Positions 43,237 through 53,104 are shown, counted from the first letter of the stretch. The stretch is 64,000 nucleotides of DNA from Clostridium celatum DSM 1785 (GCF_000320405.1 NZ_KB291650.1:124001-188000); one strand, 5' to 3'. Notes: generated by a model from the letters alone, not told the origin. Translations and numbers: made by a program.

Positions 43237-44331
43237 ATGAGTTTATATATAGATATTAATAAGAATTTATCCTCTTTTAAACTAGATGTTTTTATGGAGG
43301 GAAATGGAGAAATAATAGGGTTTTTAGGGGCATCTGGCTCAGGAAAAAGTATGACATTAAAATGTATTGCAGGATTAGAAAAGCCAAGCTCTGGAAAAAT
43401 AATAATAAATGATAAGGTTTTGTATGATAGTGAAAAGGGGATAAATATAAAAACCCAAGAAAGAAAAGTAGGATTTTTATTTCAAAATTATGCTTTATTT
43501 CCTCATATGACTATTAAGGAAAATATAGAAATTGGTTTGGGAAGTATAGATAAAAAAGAAAAGAGTAGATTATCTGCTACATATATTAAGAAGTTTAATT
43601 TAGAGGGATTGGAAAAAAGATATCCATGGCAGTTATCAGGAGGACAACAGCAAAGAGTTGCGTTAGCTAGAGCACTTATAACTTCACCAGAAATATTGTT
43701 ATTAGATGAACCATTTTCTGCTTTAGATAATTATTTAAGAACTAATATGGAAAGAGAATTAGTGGAACTTTTAAAAGATTTTAAAGGAACAGTTATTTTT
43801 GTAACTCATGATATAGAGGAAGCATTTAGAGTTAGTGATAAAATTATTGTTTTTGATAATGGAAAAGCAAATAATATTAGAAATAAAAATCAGTTATTTG
43901 AAACACCAAGTTCATTGGCTGAAGCGAAGCTCACAGGGTGTAAAAATATAAGTAAAGCTAAAAAGATAGATAGTAAAACTATATTTGCAGAGGAGTGGGG
44001 TGTTAAATTAAATACTTTAAATGAGTTAGATAAAGAAGTGAATTATATTGCAATAAGATCACATAATATAAAATTATATACTGAAGATAGGAATATAAAT
44101 GGATTTGAAAATATATTAGCAAAAGAAGATTATCAAAAGTCACAAAATGTTATAGATGTAAGAATAGAAAATATTATAGAGAACCCTTTTAATTACACAA
44201 TATATGTTAAGGCGATAAATGGCAATTGTGATAAATTAATTAACTATACAATAAATAAAGAAGAGATGAAATTTAAAATTAATGATATAATAAAAATTGT
44301 ACTGGAGAGTGAATATTTATTTTGTTTTTAA
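43237..44331 (+). CDS. modC: Molybdate ABC transporter ATP-binding protein
   Basis: 364-residue ATPase energising ModAB. Walker A GASGSGKS near residue 30, Q-loop FLFQNYALFPHM, signature LSGGQQQRVALARAL, Walker B ILLLDEPFSALD and the switch histidine VTHDIEEAF are in order. The C-terminal about 140 residues form a variable regulatory region where MOP/TOBE domains usually sit. The sequence there is divergent and less clearly a molybdate-binding domain. ATG after AGGAG inside the modB end. Terminator 20 bp downstream. Confidence 0.94.
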   Translation: MSLYIDINKNLSSFKLDVFMEGNGEIIGFLGASGSGKSMTLKCIAGLEKPSSGKIIINDKVLYDSEKGINIKTQERKVGFLFQNYALFPHMTIKENIEIGLGSIDKKEKSRLSATYIKKFNLEGLEKRYPWQLSGGQQQRVALARALITSPEILLLDEPFSALDNYLRTNMERELVELLKDFKGTVIFVTHDIEEAFRVSDKIIVFDNGKANNIRNKNQLFETPSSLAEAKLTGCKNISKAKKIDSKTIFAEEWGVKLNTLNELDKEVNYIAIRSHNIKLYTEDRNINGFENILAKEDYQKSQNVIDVRIENIIENPFNYTIYVKAINGNCDKLINYTINKEEMKFKINDIIKIVLESEYLFCF

Positions 44332-44351
44332 TTTTAGTTTCCGTATGGGTA

Positions 44352-44381
44352 AACACCTTAGGAAAATACTCCTAAGGTGTT
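44352..44381 (+). terminator. modABC terminator
   Basis: Perfect 12-bp stem (44352-44363 with 44370-44381) followed by TTTTT. Confidence 0.88.
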
Positions 44382-44423
44382 TTTGAATTTTAAATATTGT
44401 TGTACAAATTATAGGGGGATGGA

Positions 44424-45029
44424 ATGTATAAAAATATTATTTTTGATTTAGGAAATGTAGTTTTAAATTATAATCCAGAGGAATATTTAATAAAAAAAAT
44501 AAATGACAAGAATAAAGTAGAAATTGCATTAAATAATATTTTTAAAAGTAATGAATGGAAAATGCTAGATAGAGGTATAATTACTGAAGAAGAAGCAAAA
44601 AGAGTAATAAAGAACAGGGTAATAGATAATTCAGAAATAATTGATTTAGCTTTTGAAAATTGGTATGATATGTTAAGACCTATAGAGGAAACAATAGAGT
44701 TAATAAATAAATTAAAGAAAAATGGTTATAAGATTTATTATTTATCTAATTTTCATAGTAAAGCTTTTGAAGAGGTTACTAATAAAAATAAAGTTTTTGA
44801 AGAGTTTTATGGTGGCATAGTGTCTTTTAAAGAGAAATTATTAAAGCCAGAAAAAGAAATATATATGAAACTTTTAGAAGAATATAATCTGAATCCTGAA
44901 GAATGTATATTTATAGATGATATGTTAATAAATATTGAAGGTGCTAAAGCGGTTAATATAAAAGGAATACAATTTATAAGTACAAAAGATTTGATATATA
45001 AACTAAGAGAATGTGGGGTTGAAATATGA
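44424..45029 (+). CDS. HAD-superfamily phosphatase (YihX-like)
   Basis: 201-residue cytoplasmic hydrolase, HAD subfamily IA. Motif I IIFDLGNVVL (Asp8 nucleophile), motif II YYLSNFHS, motif III lysine in LLKPEKEIY and motif IV FIDDMLINIEGA are present. DLGN in place of DxDG is typical of the YihX group, which hydrolyses small phosphosugars or related metabolites. The substrate is unknown. ATG follows GGGGGATGG. It overlaps cutC by four bases (ATGA), so the two are translationally coupled. Confidence 0.88.
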   Translation: MYKNIIFDLGNVVLNYNPEEYLIKKINDKNKVEIALNNIFKSNEWKMLDRGIITEEEAKRVIKNRVIDNSEIIDLAFENWYDMLRPIEETIELINKLKKNGYKIYYLSNFHSKAFEEVTNKNKVFEEFYGGIVSFKEKLLKPEKEIYMKLLEEYNLNPEECIFIDDMLINIEGAKAVNIKGIQFISTKDLIYKLRECGVEI

Positions 45030-45640
45030 GTATAGTATTAGAAGCTTGTGTAGGTTGTTATGAAGATGCAAAAAAGGCAGTAGAAAGAGGAGCAAATAGA
45101 ATAGAACTTTGTGATAACTTAAAAGAGGGGGGGACTACACCTTCTTATGGAACGATAAATTTAGCGTGTAAGAATTTTGATATACCTGTTGCAGTTATAA
45201 TTAGACCAAGAGGTGGAAATTTTGTTTATAGCGATGATGAATTTGAAATAATGAAAAAAGATATAGAAATCTGTAGGGAACTTGGTGCTTATGCTGTTGT
45301 TTTTGGAATATTAACTAAGGATAATAAAATTGATATTGAAAGAAATAGAGAACTTATTAATTTATCAAAAGGACTTAAAGTAACTTTCCATATGGCTTTT
45401 GATGAAATAGAAAATAAGGTAGAAGCTATTGAAACTCTTATTGATTTAGGGGTAGATAGAATTTTAACTAAAGGTTGTAAAACTAGTGCTTTAGATGGAA
45501 AGGATATTTTAAAAAATCTTGTACAAATAAGTAATGGTAGAATTGAAATATTAATAGGTGGCTCAGTAACAAAAAATAATTACAAAGAACTTGTAGAGTA
45601 TATAGGATGTAATGAGGCTCAGGGTAGCAGAATAGTTTAA
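45026..45640 (+). CDS. cutC: CutC family protein
   Basis: 204-residue TIM-barrel protein. LEACVGCYEDAKKAVERGANRIELCDNLKEGGTTPS, the N-terminal CutC signature, is followed by IRPRGGNFVYSDDE, FHMAFDE, DRILTKG and a closing GSVT/QGSRI region. The family was named for copper homeostasis in Escherichia coli, but its true function is uncertain. It is somewhat shorter than the Escherichia coli protein (248 residues). It is the second gene of an operon with the HAD phosphatase. Confidence 0.9.
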   Translation: MSIVLEACVGCYEDAKKAVERGANRIELCDNLKEGGTTPSYGTINLACKNFDIPVAVIIRPRGGNFVYSDDEFEIMKKDIEICRELGAYAVVFGILTKDNKIDIERNRELINLSKGLKVTFHMAFDEIENKVEAIETLIDLGVDRILTKGCKTSALDGKDILKNLVQISNGRIEILIGGSVTKNNYKELVEYIGCNEAQGSRIV

Positions 45641-45898
45641 TGTAATTAATGTTTAAGGCTGAAAGTGTTAATAGTTAATAAAGGATGTTATTTTTCTATA
45701 AATATAACATTTTGGAAATAATTTATTTGATTAAATATATATATCGATTTGTTAACTAAAATAGGATCCATTAAGAAATTAAGTATGTAGAAAATAAATT
45801 TATTAAAGTGGAGGGAATACTTGCAATGAACTACAGAATTAATTATATAAATTTTAAGTTAAATTGCAATAAACCCAAAACTTTAATAAATTATTTTC

Positions 45899-46318
45899 TT
45901 ATAACTTTTTCTTAAAGAAAATTTCACCAACACCATCATCATTAATTCCACATAACATACCACATTCAATAAATCCCATTTTTAAATGCCATTTTTGAGG
46001 GGAAAGCGCATCTGTCATAGTAGAGCTCAAAAGGGTGTCTTGTCCATTTTCTTTTAGATAATCTTCCAAGAATGATAACATTTTTTTGCCGATTCCAGTA
46101 GATCTAAAATCCTTTTTTATTACTATATAGCTTATAAAAGGAAGATGAGTCCAAATATACTCAAGTTTTAGACAACCTATAATTTCATTATTAAATTCAG
46201 CAACTATAACTTCTTTCATAGAAATTTTATTTTCTATAATAGCGATGTTTTTATGTAGGTCCAATTCTACACAATGATGTAAATCCTCAATATTTGCAAA
46301 TCTTATTTTTATACCCAT
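45899..46318 (-). CDS. GNAT-family N-acetyltransferase
   Basis: 139-residue single-domain acetyltransferase. The acetyl-CoA-binding signature is KDFRSTGIGKKMLSFLEDYL near residue 70, preceded by strands including NEIIGCLKLEYIW, and followed by SSTMTDALSPQKWHLKMGF. The substrate could be a small amine or a protein N-terminus; the sequence does not decide. ATG 46318 follows GGAGG on the minus strand. Monocistronic; 45641-45898 on its 3' side is AT-rich and empty. Confidence 0.85.
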   Translation of the reverse strand: MGIKIRFANIEDLHHCVELDLHKNIAIIENKISMKEVIVAEFNNEIIGCLKLEYIWTHLPFISYIVIKKDFRSTGIGKKMLSFLEDYLKENGQDTLLSSTMTDALSPQKWHLKMGFIECGMLCGINDDGVGEIFFKKKL

Positions 46319-46682
46319 AGTAAATAACCTCCTAAAATAGTATATAATACATAATTATAAAACATTTACAATAAATAAGGAATGTTAAAATAATAAATTA
46401 AAATATGAAAAAGTAATAGTATTAAATTAGTTATATAAAAATACTTGAATAAATATAATATGCTTTAAGTATTTAGTAATAAAGAAACTGTAAGAAAAGT
46501 TACAAAAGCATTTCTAAATGTGATAAGAATATAAGGTATAAACTTATAAATTTTACAAGTCTTATAGTTAAATGTAGCTTGGAAAATATAAAAAATCCTA
46601 AAATAATATATGAAAGAGTTTAAAGAAGGGCGTAGAAGAATATGTTTGTAAGAATGTAGTTATAATATAGAAATTTTTATTG

Positions 46683-46722
46683 AACAAGTATAAAATATTT
46701 ATATAAATATTTTATACTTGTT
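46683..46722 (+). terminator. Orphan 40-bp palindromic terminator, possible small RNA end
   Basis: Perfect 40-bp palindrome (arms 46683-46702 and 46703-46722) followed by TTTATCG. No plus-strand gene ends upstream; the nearest plus-strand stop is cutC, a kilobase away. It could close an unrecognised small RNA transcribed from within 46340-46680. I see no coding frame in 46319-46788. Confidence 0.5.
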
Positions 46723-46788
46723 TTTATCGAAATAAAAATTGGTATAAAGATAAAATTATATATAGGAATAGGAAAAGGAATTTTTATT

Positions 46789-47205
46789 ATGAAAAGAGAA
46801 TTGACAGTATATGAATTAGGTAAACTACTTAAGGAAATTACAGAAAAAACAAAAGTAGAATTGTTAGTTAAAAGAAAGCTAAGTGGAGGATTTATAACTA
46901 TAAAGGGTGAAACAAGAGTTTTGAATGCACCAACAGAACAGAAAACCTTAAAGGGAAATAATATTATAAGTTTAAGTGTTAAAAATAAAGAGAATGGAGA
47001 AATGGTAATTAAGCTTACAGGAATAAAAAATTCTAAGTTTTCTGTAGAAGTAGCACCAACAAGATATAAAGAGATAAATATTGGTGGACTATCTATGGAT
47101 AAGATTAAAGAGAGTGATGAAGAGTGTAAGGTTAAAATTGATGAAGATTTAATATTTACAGTTCATGAGTCAAGTAGAGAAATAGAAAAATTACTTGAAG
47201 AATAG
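46789..47205 (+). CDS. Conserved-looking cytoplasmic protein of unknown function
   Basis: 138-residue basic-then-acidic protein with no signal or membrane helix. It begins MKRELTVYELGKLLKEITEK, a helical start, followed by a beta-rich central region (FITIKGETRVLNAP, NIISLSVKNKENGEMVIKLTG). ATG has AAAAGGAA upstream. No family recognised. The DNA composition matches its neighbours. Confidence 0.65.
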   Translation: MKRELTVYELGKLLKEITEKTKVELLVKRKLSGGFITIKGETRVLNAPTEQKTLKGNNIISLSVKNKENGEMVIKLTGIKNSKFSVEVAPTRYKEINIGGLSMDKIKESDEECKVKIDEDLIFTVHESSREIEKLLEE

Positions 47206-47401
47206 TAAATTTATAAAGTATTATAAAATTTATATGGGTTTGCATCAATAGCTATATCAAATTTATTTTAGTTATAGACTAAATAGATTTTGATATAGTT
47301 ATTTTAATGTATAATAATAGTATTTTTATAGTTAAATACATGATAAAATAATGTGTTGAATTAACTTTTAACAATAGAAAAAAAGTAGGGAGGAATAATA
47401 T

Positions 47402-48757
47402 ATGCTAATTAGCAAGGAAAAGAGTTTTTATAAGTTAATAATAAGTATTGCATTGCCAATAGCAGTACAAAATTTAATAACATTTGCAGTAAGTATGATA
47501 GATACTATGATGCTTGGTTCTTTGGGGGAAGTTGAGCTATCTGCAGCTGCTATTGGAAATAATTTATTTTTTGTTTTGATGGTTTTGTTATTTGGACTAG
47601 CTGGAGGATCAAATATACTTATATCTCAATATTGGGGGAAAGGTGAAGTTAATGCAATACATAAAATACTTTCAATAATGTATAGAGGATGCTTAATAAT
47701 TGCAGCAATATTTATAGGGATTGCTATGATATTACCAGAATTCTTTATGAAAATATATACAAGTGATATTAGAGTAATAGAAGCTGGTGTTACATATTTA
47801 AGAATTGTATCAATTGGATATATATTTTATGCTATAACCAACTGTACTATTATGATGTTACGTTCTGTAAAAACTGTAAGGATTTCTTTGGTTGTTTATA
47901 TATCATCATTAATAGTTAATGCCTTATTTAATTATATTTTGATTTTTGGTAAATTTGGCATGCCAAGACTAGGAGTGATGGGGGCAGCTATTGCTACAGT
48001 AATAGCTAGAATAACAGAATTTATCATAGTTATTATTTTTATGATTGTATTTGAGGAAAAAATTAATCTTAGAATAAAGCATTTAGTTAAAATAGACAAG
48101 CTTATGCTAAAAGATTTCATAAGTAATTGTACTCCTGTATTGTTCAATGAATTCCTATGGTCAACAGGTTCAACTATGATTTCTATAATTATAGGGAGAC
48201 TAGGAACAGAAACAGTTGCTGCTAATAGTATAAGTAATGTTGTTTTTCAATTTGTGACAGTATTTATATTTGGTCTTTCTAATGCAACCTCAGTGATTAT
48301 AGGAAATACAATTGGTGAGGGGCGAAATGAAAAAGCTAAAGAGTATGCTAATACAGTAGGAGTTTTAAGTTTAATAATGGGAATTATGGCGGCAATGGTA
48401 ATAGGAATCATTAGACCTATAGTTGTTGATTTTTACAATGTTTCAGAAAGTACTAAGAATATAGCTATGAATATTATGTCAGCAATGAGTATTATAGTGA
48501 TATTTCAAAGCTATGGAATTACTCTGATGATGGGAGTTTTAAGAGGGGGTGGAGATGCTAAGTTTGTTTTAATTAATGATATTGTATTCTTATGGCTTGT
48601 GGCTATTCCTTGTGGGTTTTTAGCAGCTTTTATATTTAATTGGCCTATTGCAGTAGTTTTCTTTATTTTAAAAAGTGATGAAATAATAAAATCTATAATA
48701 GCTGTAATAAGGGTTCTAAGCGGAAAATGGGTAAGAAATGTAACTAGGGATTTTTAA
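47402..48757 (+). CDS. MATE-family multidrug/cation efflux transporter
   Basis: 451-residue membrane protein with 12 helices in two similar halves, exporting drugs or organic cations with Na+ or H+ antiport. IALPIAVQNLITFAVSMIDTMMLGSLGEVELSAAAIGN at the N-terminus and the repeat-half segment CTPVLFNEFLWSTGSTMISIIIGRLGTETVAANSI are typical of the DinF/NorM-like group. ATG after AGGGAGG. Alone in its transcription unit. The substrate cannot be told from the sequence. Confidence 0.92.
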   Translation: MLISKEKSFYKLIISIALPIAVQNLITFAVSMIDTMMLGSLGEVELSAAAIGNNLFFVLMVLLFGLAGGSNILISQYWGKGEVNAIHKILSIMYRGCLIIAAIFIGIAMILPEFFMKIYTSDIRVIEAGVTYLRIVSIGYIFYAITNCTIMMLRSVKTVRISLVVYISSLIVNALFNYILIFGKFGMPRLGVMGAAIATVIARITEFIIVIIFMIVFEEKINLRIKHLVKIDKLMLKDFISNCTPVLFNEFLWSTGSTMISIIIGRLGTETVAANSISNVVFQFVTVFIFGLSNATSVIIGNTIGEGRNEKAKEYANTVGVLSLIMGIMAAMVIGIIRPIVVDFYNVSESTKNIAMNIMSAMSIIVIFQSYGITLMMGVLRGGGDAKFVLINDIVFLWLVAIPCGFLAAFIFNWPIAVVFFILKSDEIIKSIIAVIRVLSGKWVRNVTRDF

Positions 48758-48966
48758 ATGAACATAATATATTGAGAATTTTCTTGAGAAAATAAGGAAA
48801 GATTTATTTTAGTGGTTTATATTTCTAGTATTCTTATATGCTAATATGCACAATATAAATTTAACTAAGTTTTTATAAATATAAAATTAGTAACTTAGGT
48901 AAATTAAATTACATAGGAGCCCTATAGGGGAAATTTAGAATTAATATTAAAAGAGAGGTGAAAATA

Positions 48967-49050
48967 TTGGCTAAGAATAGAAATGAAAAGAAGCCCAAAA
49001 CTGCTAAAAAGGCAAAAACTAAAATAGTAAATAATGCTGAAAATCGGTAG
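48967..49050 (+). CDS. Small lysine-rich peptide (27 residues)
   Basis: TTG 48967 is preceded by AGAGAGGTG at good spacing and opens 27 codons beginning MAKNRNEKKPKTAKKAKTK and ending NNAENR. The Lys-rich composition and ribosome binding site suggest a real micro-gene. It is followed by a long hairpin with a poly-T end. The composition recalls small nucleic-acid- or spore-associated peptides, but no family is recognised. 48758-48960 is otherwise empty. Confidence 0.5.
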   Translation: MAKNRNEKKPKTAKKAKTKIVNNAENR

Positions 49051-49071
49051 GTTAAAGTTATAATTAAGTAT

Positions 49072-49172
49072 GGCTATATCAGAATTAACTATAAATATAT
49101 ACAAATTAAGATGCAACTAGTTTGCTTCATAATTTAGTTGAATTATTTATATATAGATATTTTGATATAGCC
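49072..49172 (+). terminator. Long imperfect inverted repeat with poly-T end
   Basis: Outer 14-bp stem with one G-U pair (49072-49085 with 49159-49172), and further complementary segments inside (AT-rich middle, central hairpin near 49103-49135), followed by nine T. It may be a terminator for the 27-residue gene, a structured RNA, or a MITE-like insertion. 49185-49320 contains nothing recognisable. Confidence 0.55.
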
Positions 49173-49321
49173 TAATTTTTTTTTATTAATATTATTTAGT
49201 TTATCTATGTTTAATATAAATGATTATTCTATTACATTTTTTTATAAAATCACTTCCTTTGTAGTATATTTTTTATATAAAAATTATATTTGCAAGGTAT
49301 TTTAGGCGTTTTTTGTAAAAT

Positions 49322-49331
49322 ATGATATAAT
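49322..49331 (+). promoter_or_regulatory. Possible extended -10 promoter of topB
   Basis: ATGATATAAT with TG one base before TATAAT (49326-49331). No good -35 at 17 bp. It lies 33 bp before the start codon. Confidence 0.4.
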
Positions 49332-49364
49332 AAATTTAAAATTCCTAGAAAAGAAGGAGAAAGT

Positions 49365-51557
49365 ATGAGTAAGATTTTAGTATTGGCAGAAAAGCCATCA
49401 GTAGGTAGAGATTTAGCAAAGGTTTTAAAATGTAATAGTAATAAAGGTTCATATATAGAAGGAAGCAAATATATTGTAACTTGGGCTATGGGACATTTGG
49501 TTGGACTTATGGATCCGGAAGGGTATGATAATAAATATAAAGAGTGGAAAATGGATACACTTCCAATGTTGCCTAAACACATGAAATTAGTAGTGTTAAA
49601 AAAGACTGGGAAACAATTTAATGAAGTAAAAAGACTTATGAATAGAGATGATGTAGTTGAAATAGTAATAGCAACAGATGCAGGGAGAGAGGGAGAACTT
49701 GTTGCAAGATGGATTATAGAAAAAGCAGGAGTTCATAAGCCACTTAAAAGATTATGGATTTCATCTCAAACTGATAAGGCAATTTTAGATGGCTTTAAAA
49801 ATTTAAAGGATGGAAAAGCATATGAAAATCTTTATAGAGCAGCTGTTTGTAGAGCAGAAGCAGATTGGTTAGTAGGTTTAAATGTAACAAGAGCTTTAAC
49901 TTGTAAATATAATGCTCAATTATCTGCTGGTAGAGTTCAATCACCAACTCTTGCTATGATAGTTCAAAGAGAGGAAGAAATCAAAAACTTTAAACCAAAA
50001 ACTTATTATACAATAAGTGCAAAAACTAAAGGATATAATTTGGCGTGGGTCAACAAAGATAACAATAGTAGAATTTTTGATGAAGAATTTGCAAATAAAA
50101 TTGTTTATAAAATAAAGAATGCAGAAGGTGAAATAGTAAATATAAGTTCTAGCAATAAGAAAAAATTTGCACCGGCTCTTTATGATTTAACAGAACTTCA
50201 AAGAGATGCTAATAAAATATTTGGATATTCAGCAAAGCAAACATTAAATATAATGCAAAGGCTTTATGAAAATCATAAGATATTAACATACCCAAGAACT
50301 GATTCAAGATATATTACAACAGATATAGTTGCAACCATTCCAGATAGACTTAAAGCAATTGCAATAGGAGAATATAGAATAACTGCAAATGAGTTATTAA
50401 AAACAAAAGTTAATGGAAACAAATCTTTTGTAGATAATTCCAAGGTAAGTGATCATCATGCTATAATTCCAACAGAAGAAAAACCAAATTTATCTAATCT
50501 TACTTCGGAAGAAAGAAAAATTTACGACTTGGTAGTTAAGAGATTTCTAAGTGTTCTTTTACCACCTTTTGAATACACTCAAACTACTATTGAGGGATCA
50601 GTTGAAAATGAAAGATTTATAGCAAAAGGTAAAGTTATATTATCTAAAGGATGGAAAAAACTTTATGATAAGTTAGAAGAGGAAAATCTAGAAGATGATA
50701 TAAGAGAGCAGGTATTACCTAAGGTTAATAAAGGAGATAGATTTACTATAGAAAATGTTTCGATAAATAAAGGTACAACTAAACCTCCAGCAAGGTTTAA
50801 TGAAGGTACGTTATTATCAGCTATGGAAAATCCACATAAATATATTAATGTAGGAAAGGATGCAGCTAAAACTTTAGGGGAAACAGGTGGACTTGGTACT
50901 GTTGCAACTAGAGCTGATATAATAGAAAAATTATTTAATTCATTTGTTATTGAAAAGAGAGGTAAAGAAATAATACCAACATCTAAGGGGAATCAACTTA
51001 TAGAACTTGTACCAGCAGAATTAAAATCTCCTATTTTAACTGCAAGATGGGAAAGACAATTAGATGAAATAGCAAAAGGGAAAAGAGAATGGAGTAGTTT
51101 TATTAAGGAGATGAAAAATTATTCTGTAGCTCTTGTTGAAGATGTAAAGGGAGCAAATAGTAAATTTGTCCATGATAATAAAACAGGTAAAAAGTGCCCT
51201 AATTGTGGAAAGTATCTTTTAGAAGTTAAGGGCAAGAATGGAACTATGAATGTTTGCCAAGATAGAGAATGTGGATATAGAGAAAATGTTGCGAGAGTTA
51301 CCAATGCAAGATGTCCTGAATGTAAAAAGAAATTAGAAGTTAGAGGACAGGGGGAAGGAAAGATATACGTTTGTACTGGATCTAATTGTAATTTCAGAGA
51401 AAAAGCATCTCAATTTGAAAAAAGATTTGATAAAAAAGGTAAAGTTGATAAAAGAGAAGTACAAAAGATAATGAAGAAAATGCAAAAGGAAAATGAAGAA
51501 GTTAATGATAATCCATTTGCGGCATTACTTGGAAATATGGATTTTGATGATAAATAA
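49365..51557 (+). CDS. topB: DNA topoisomerase III
   Basis: 730-residue type IA topoisomerase. The TOPRIM domain starts at once (ILVLAEKPSVGRDLAKVL; ATDAGREGELVARWI). The catalytic tyrosine lies in ILTYPRTDSRYIT. The 5Y-CAP region continues with SDHHAIIPTE and GTVATRADIIEKL. Two C-terminal zinc-finger-like repeats use CPNCGKYL..CQDRECGYRE and CPECKKKLEV..CTGSNCNFRE. The extra zinc ribbons are usual in Firmicute TopB-like proteins. ATG after AAGGAG. A weak 10-bp inverted repeat (51592-51601 with 51650-51659) may be its terminator. Confidence 0.94.
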   Translation: MSKILVLAEKPSVGRDLAKVLKCNSNKGSYIEGSKYIVTWAMGHLVGLMDPEGYDNKYKEWKMDTLPMLPKHMKLVVLKKTGKQFNEVKRLMNRDDVVEIVIATDAGREGELVARWIIEKAGVHKPLKRLWISSQTDKAILDGFKNLKDGKAYENLYRAAVCRAEADWLVGLNVTRALTCKYNAQLSAGRVQSPTLAMIVQREEEIKNFKPKTYYTISAKTKGYNLAWVNKDNNSRIFDEEFANKIVYKIKNAEGEIVNISSSNKKKFAPALYDLTELQRDANKIFGYSAKQTLNIMQRLYENHKILTYPRTDSRYITTDIVATIPDRLKAIAIGEYRITANELLKTKVNGNKSFVDNSKVSDHHAIIPTEEKPNLSNLTSEERKIYDLVVKRFLSVLLPPFEYTQTTIEGSVENERFIAKGKVILSKGWKKLYDKLEEENLEDDIREQVLPKVNKGDRFTIENVSINKGTTKPPARFNEGTLLSAMENPHKYINVGKDAAKTLGETGGLGTVATRADIIEKLFNSFVIEKRGKEIIPTSKGNQLIELVPAELKSPILTARWERQLDEIAKGKREWSSFIKEMKNYSVALVEDVKGANSKFVHDNKTGKKCPNCGKYLLEVKGKNGTMNVCQDRECGYRENVARVTNARCPECKKKLEVRGQGEGKIYVCTGSNCNFREKASQFEKRFDKKGKVDKREVQKIMKKMQKENEEVNDNPFAALLGNMDFDDK

Positions 51558-51781
51558 TTAAATATTAAGTATAGAACTTTTATATAAAGTTAAGAGTTAA
51601 TTAATATTAGAATAGATTTTATATAAAATATTTTTTAGGATTTATTTTTATTAACTCTTGACTTTTAAATAAAGAAGATTTATATATATTAAATAAAAAA
51701 TGTAGTAAAGATAGTAATATAATTAATTTTTGGAACAATGTGAAAAATAAGTGGAAAATTTGTAGAAAATATTAATGTTAC

Positions 51782-51810
51782 TTGATATTGGAAGATATAC
51801 ATAATATAAT
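51782..51810 (+). promoter_or_regulatory. secD promoter
   Basis: TTGATA (51782-51787), 17-bp spacer, TATAAT (51805-51810), 46 bp before the secD ATG. Confidence 0.78.
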
Positions 51811-51855
51811 TAATGTGAAACAAAATAGTACACTATAGTACAGAGGGGGAAAAAC

Positions 51856-53100
51856 ATGAAAGCAAAAGGTAGAAGCACGATTTTATTTATTCTAACCTTA
51901 ATTGTTATAGTTTCATTTGCTTTTGCAGGAGCTAAAGGTTTTGAAATAGCGGGATGGGAATTTAAATCATTCAACAAAGCTATTACTAAGGGACTAGACC
52001 TACAAGGTGGAGTTTCTGTGTTAATGGAAATACAGGATGAAAACGTAACAAATGAGGATTTAGAAAAGACAAGACAATTAATTGATTTAAGAGTTAATAA
52101 GCTAGGTGTTGCTGAAACTTCAGTATCAGTAGAAGGCGACAGAAGAATTAGAGTTGAAATTCCAGGGGAATACGATTCCAAAAATCTTGTAGATAGCTTA
52201 GCTAAAACAGGAAATTTAACATTTAAAGATTCAGAAGGTAATGAAGTTTTAAATGGTAAAGATGTAGCAGAAGCAAGTGTTATGATGGATAGCACTAGTG
52301 GTAAGCCAGTAGTTTCTTTAAAGTTAAATGATGAAGGAACTAAAAAGTTTGCTGAAGCAACAACAAATAATTTAAACAAAACAATAAGTATTTATATGGA
52401 TGATGAAGTAATTTCAAGTCCTAAAGTAAATAGTGTTATAACAGATGGAAATGCTATTATAGAAGGAAGTAGCAGTGTTGAAGAAGCACAAAATTTAGCA
52501 GGTCTTATAAATGCAGGTGCACTTCCTGTAACTGTTAAAGCTATTTCAATAGAAAATGTTGGTGCTCAACTTGGTGCAGAAGCGCTTCCAAATGCAGTAA
52601 AAGCAGGACTAATTGGTATAGCTATAATTTTCCTATTTATGATAGCTTATTATAGAATTCCAGGAATTATTGCAAGTATAGCTCTAACTTTATATGTATG
52701 TTTAGTATTATTAATATTTGCAGAAGCTGGGGTTGCATTAACACTTCCAGGTATTGCAGCCTTCTTATTAACTGTTGGTATGGCAGTTGATGCTAATGTT
52801 CTTATTTTTGAAAGAGTTAGAGAAGAACTTCAAAATGGTATGTCTGTTAAATCTGCAGTTGATAAAGGATTCCATAATGCATTATCTTCAATAGTAGATT
52901 CAAATGTCACTACTATAATTGCTGCACTTGTACTGTACTTTATGGGAACAGGTCCAGTTAAAGGATTTGCTGTTACTTTAATGATTGGTATAGCAGTAAG
53001 TATGTTTACAGCAGTAGTTGTGACTAAGACATTAATGAAATGGGCAGTTAACATGGGAATGTTAAGTAAGCCAGGACATTTTAGAGTAAAGAGGGGGTAA
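51856..53100 (+). CDS. secD: Protein translocase subunit SecD
   Basis: 414-residue membrane protein using proton motive force to complete protein export. The first helix (about 8-27) is followed by GLDLQGGVSVLMEI, the extracytoplasmic P1 domain (about 50-230) and a six-helix RND-like bundle. PGIAAFLLTVGMAVDANVLIFERVREEL holds the family motif with the conserved Asp. ATG after AGAGGGGG. secF begins four bases after the secD stop. Length is typical of short Firmicute SecD. Confidence 0.96.
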   Translation: MKAKGRSTILFILTLIVIVSFAFAGAKGFEIAGWEFKSFNKAITKGLDLQGGVSVLMEIQDENVTNEDLEKTRQLIDLRVNKLGVAETSVSVEGDRRIRVEIPGEYDSKNLVDSLAKTGNLTFKDSEGNEVLNGKDVAEASVMMDSTSGKPVVSLKLNDEGTKKFAEATTNNLNKTISIYMDDEVISSPKVNSVITDGNAIIEGSSSVEEAQNLAGLINAGALPVTVKAISIENVGAQLGAEALPNAVKAGLIGIAIIFLFMIAYYRIPGIIASIALTLYVCLVLLIFAEAGVALTLPGIAAFLLTVGMAVDANVLIFERVREELQNGMSVKSAVDKGFHNALSSIVDSNVTTIIAALVLYFMGTGPVKGFAVTLMIGIAVSMFTAVVVTKTLMKWAVNMGMLSKPGHFRVKRG

Positions 53101-53104
53101 TGAG

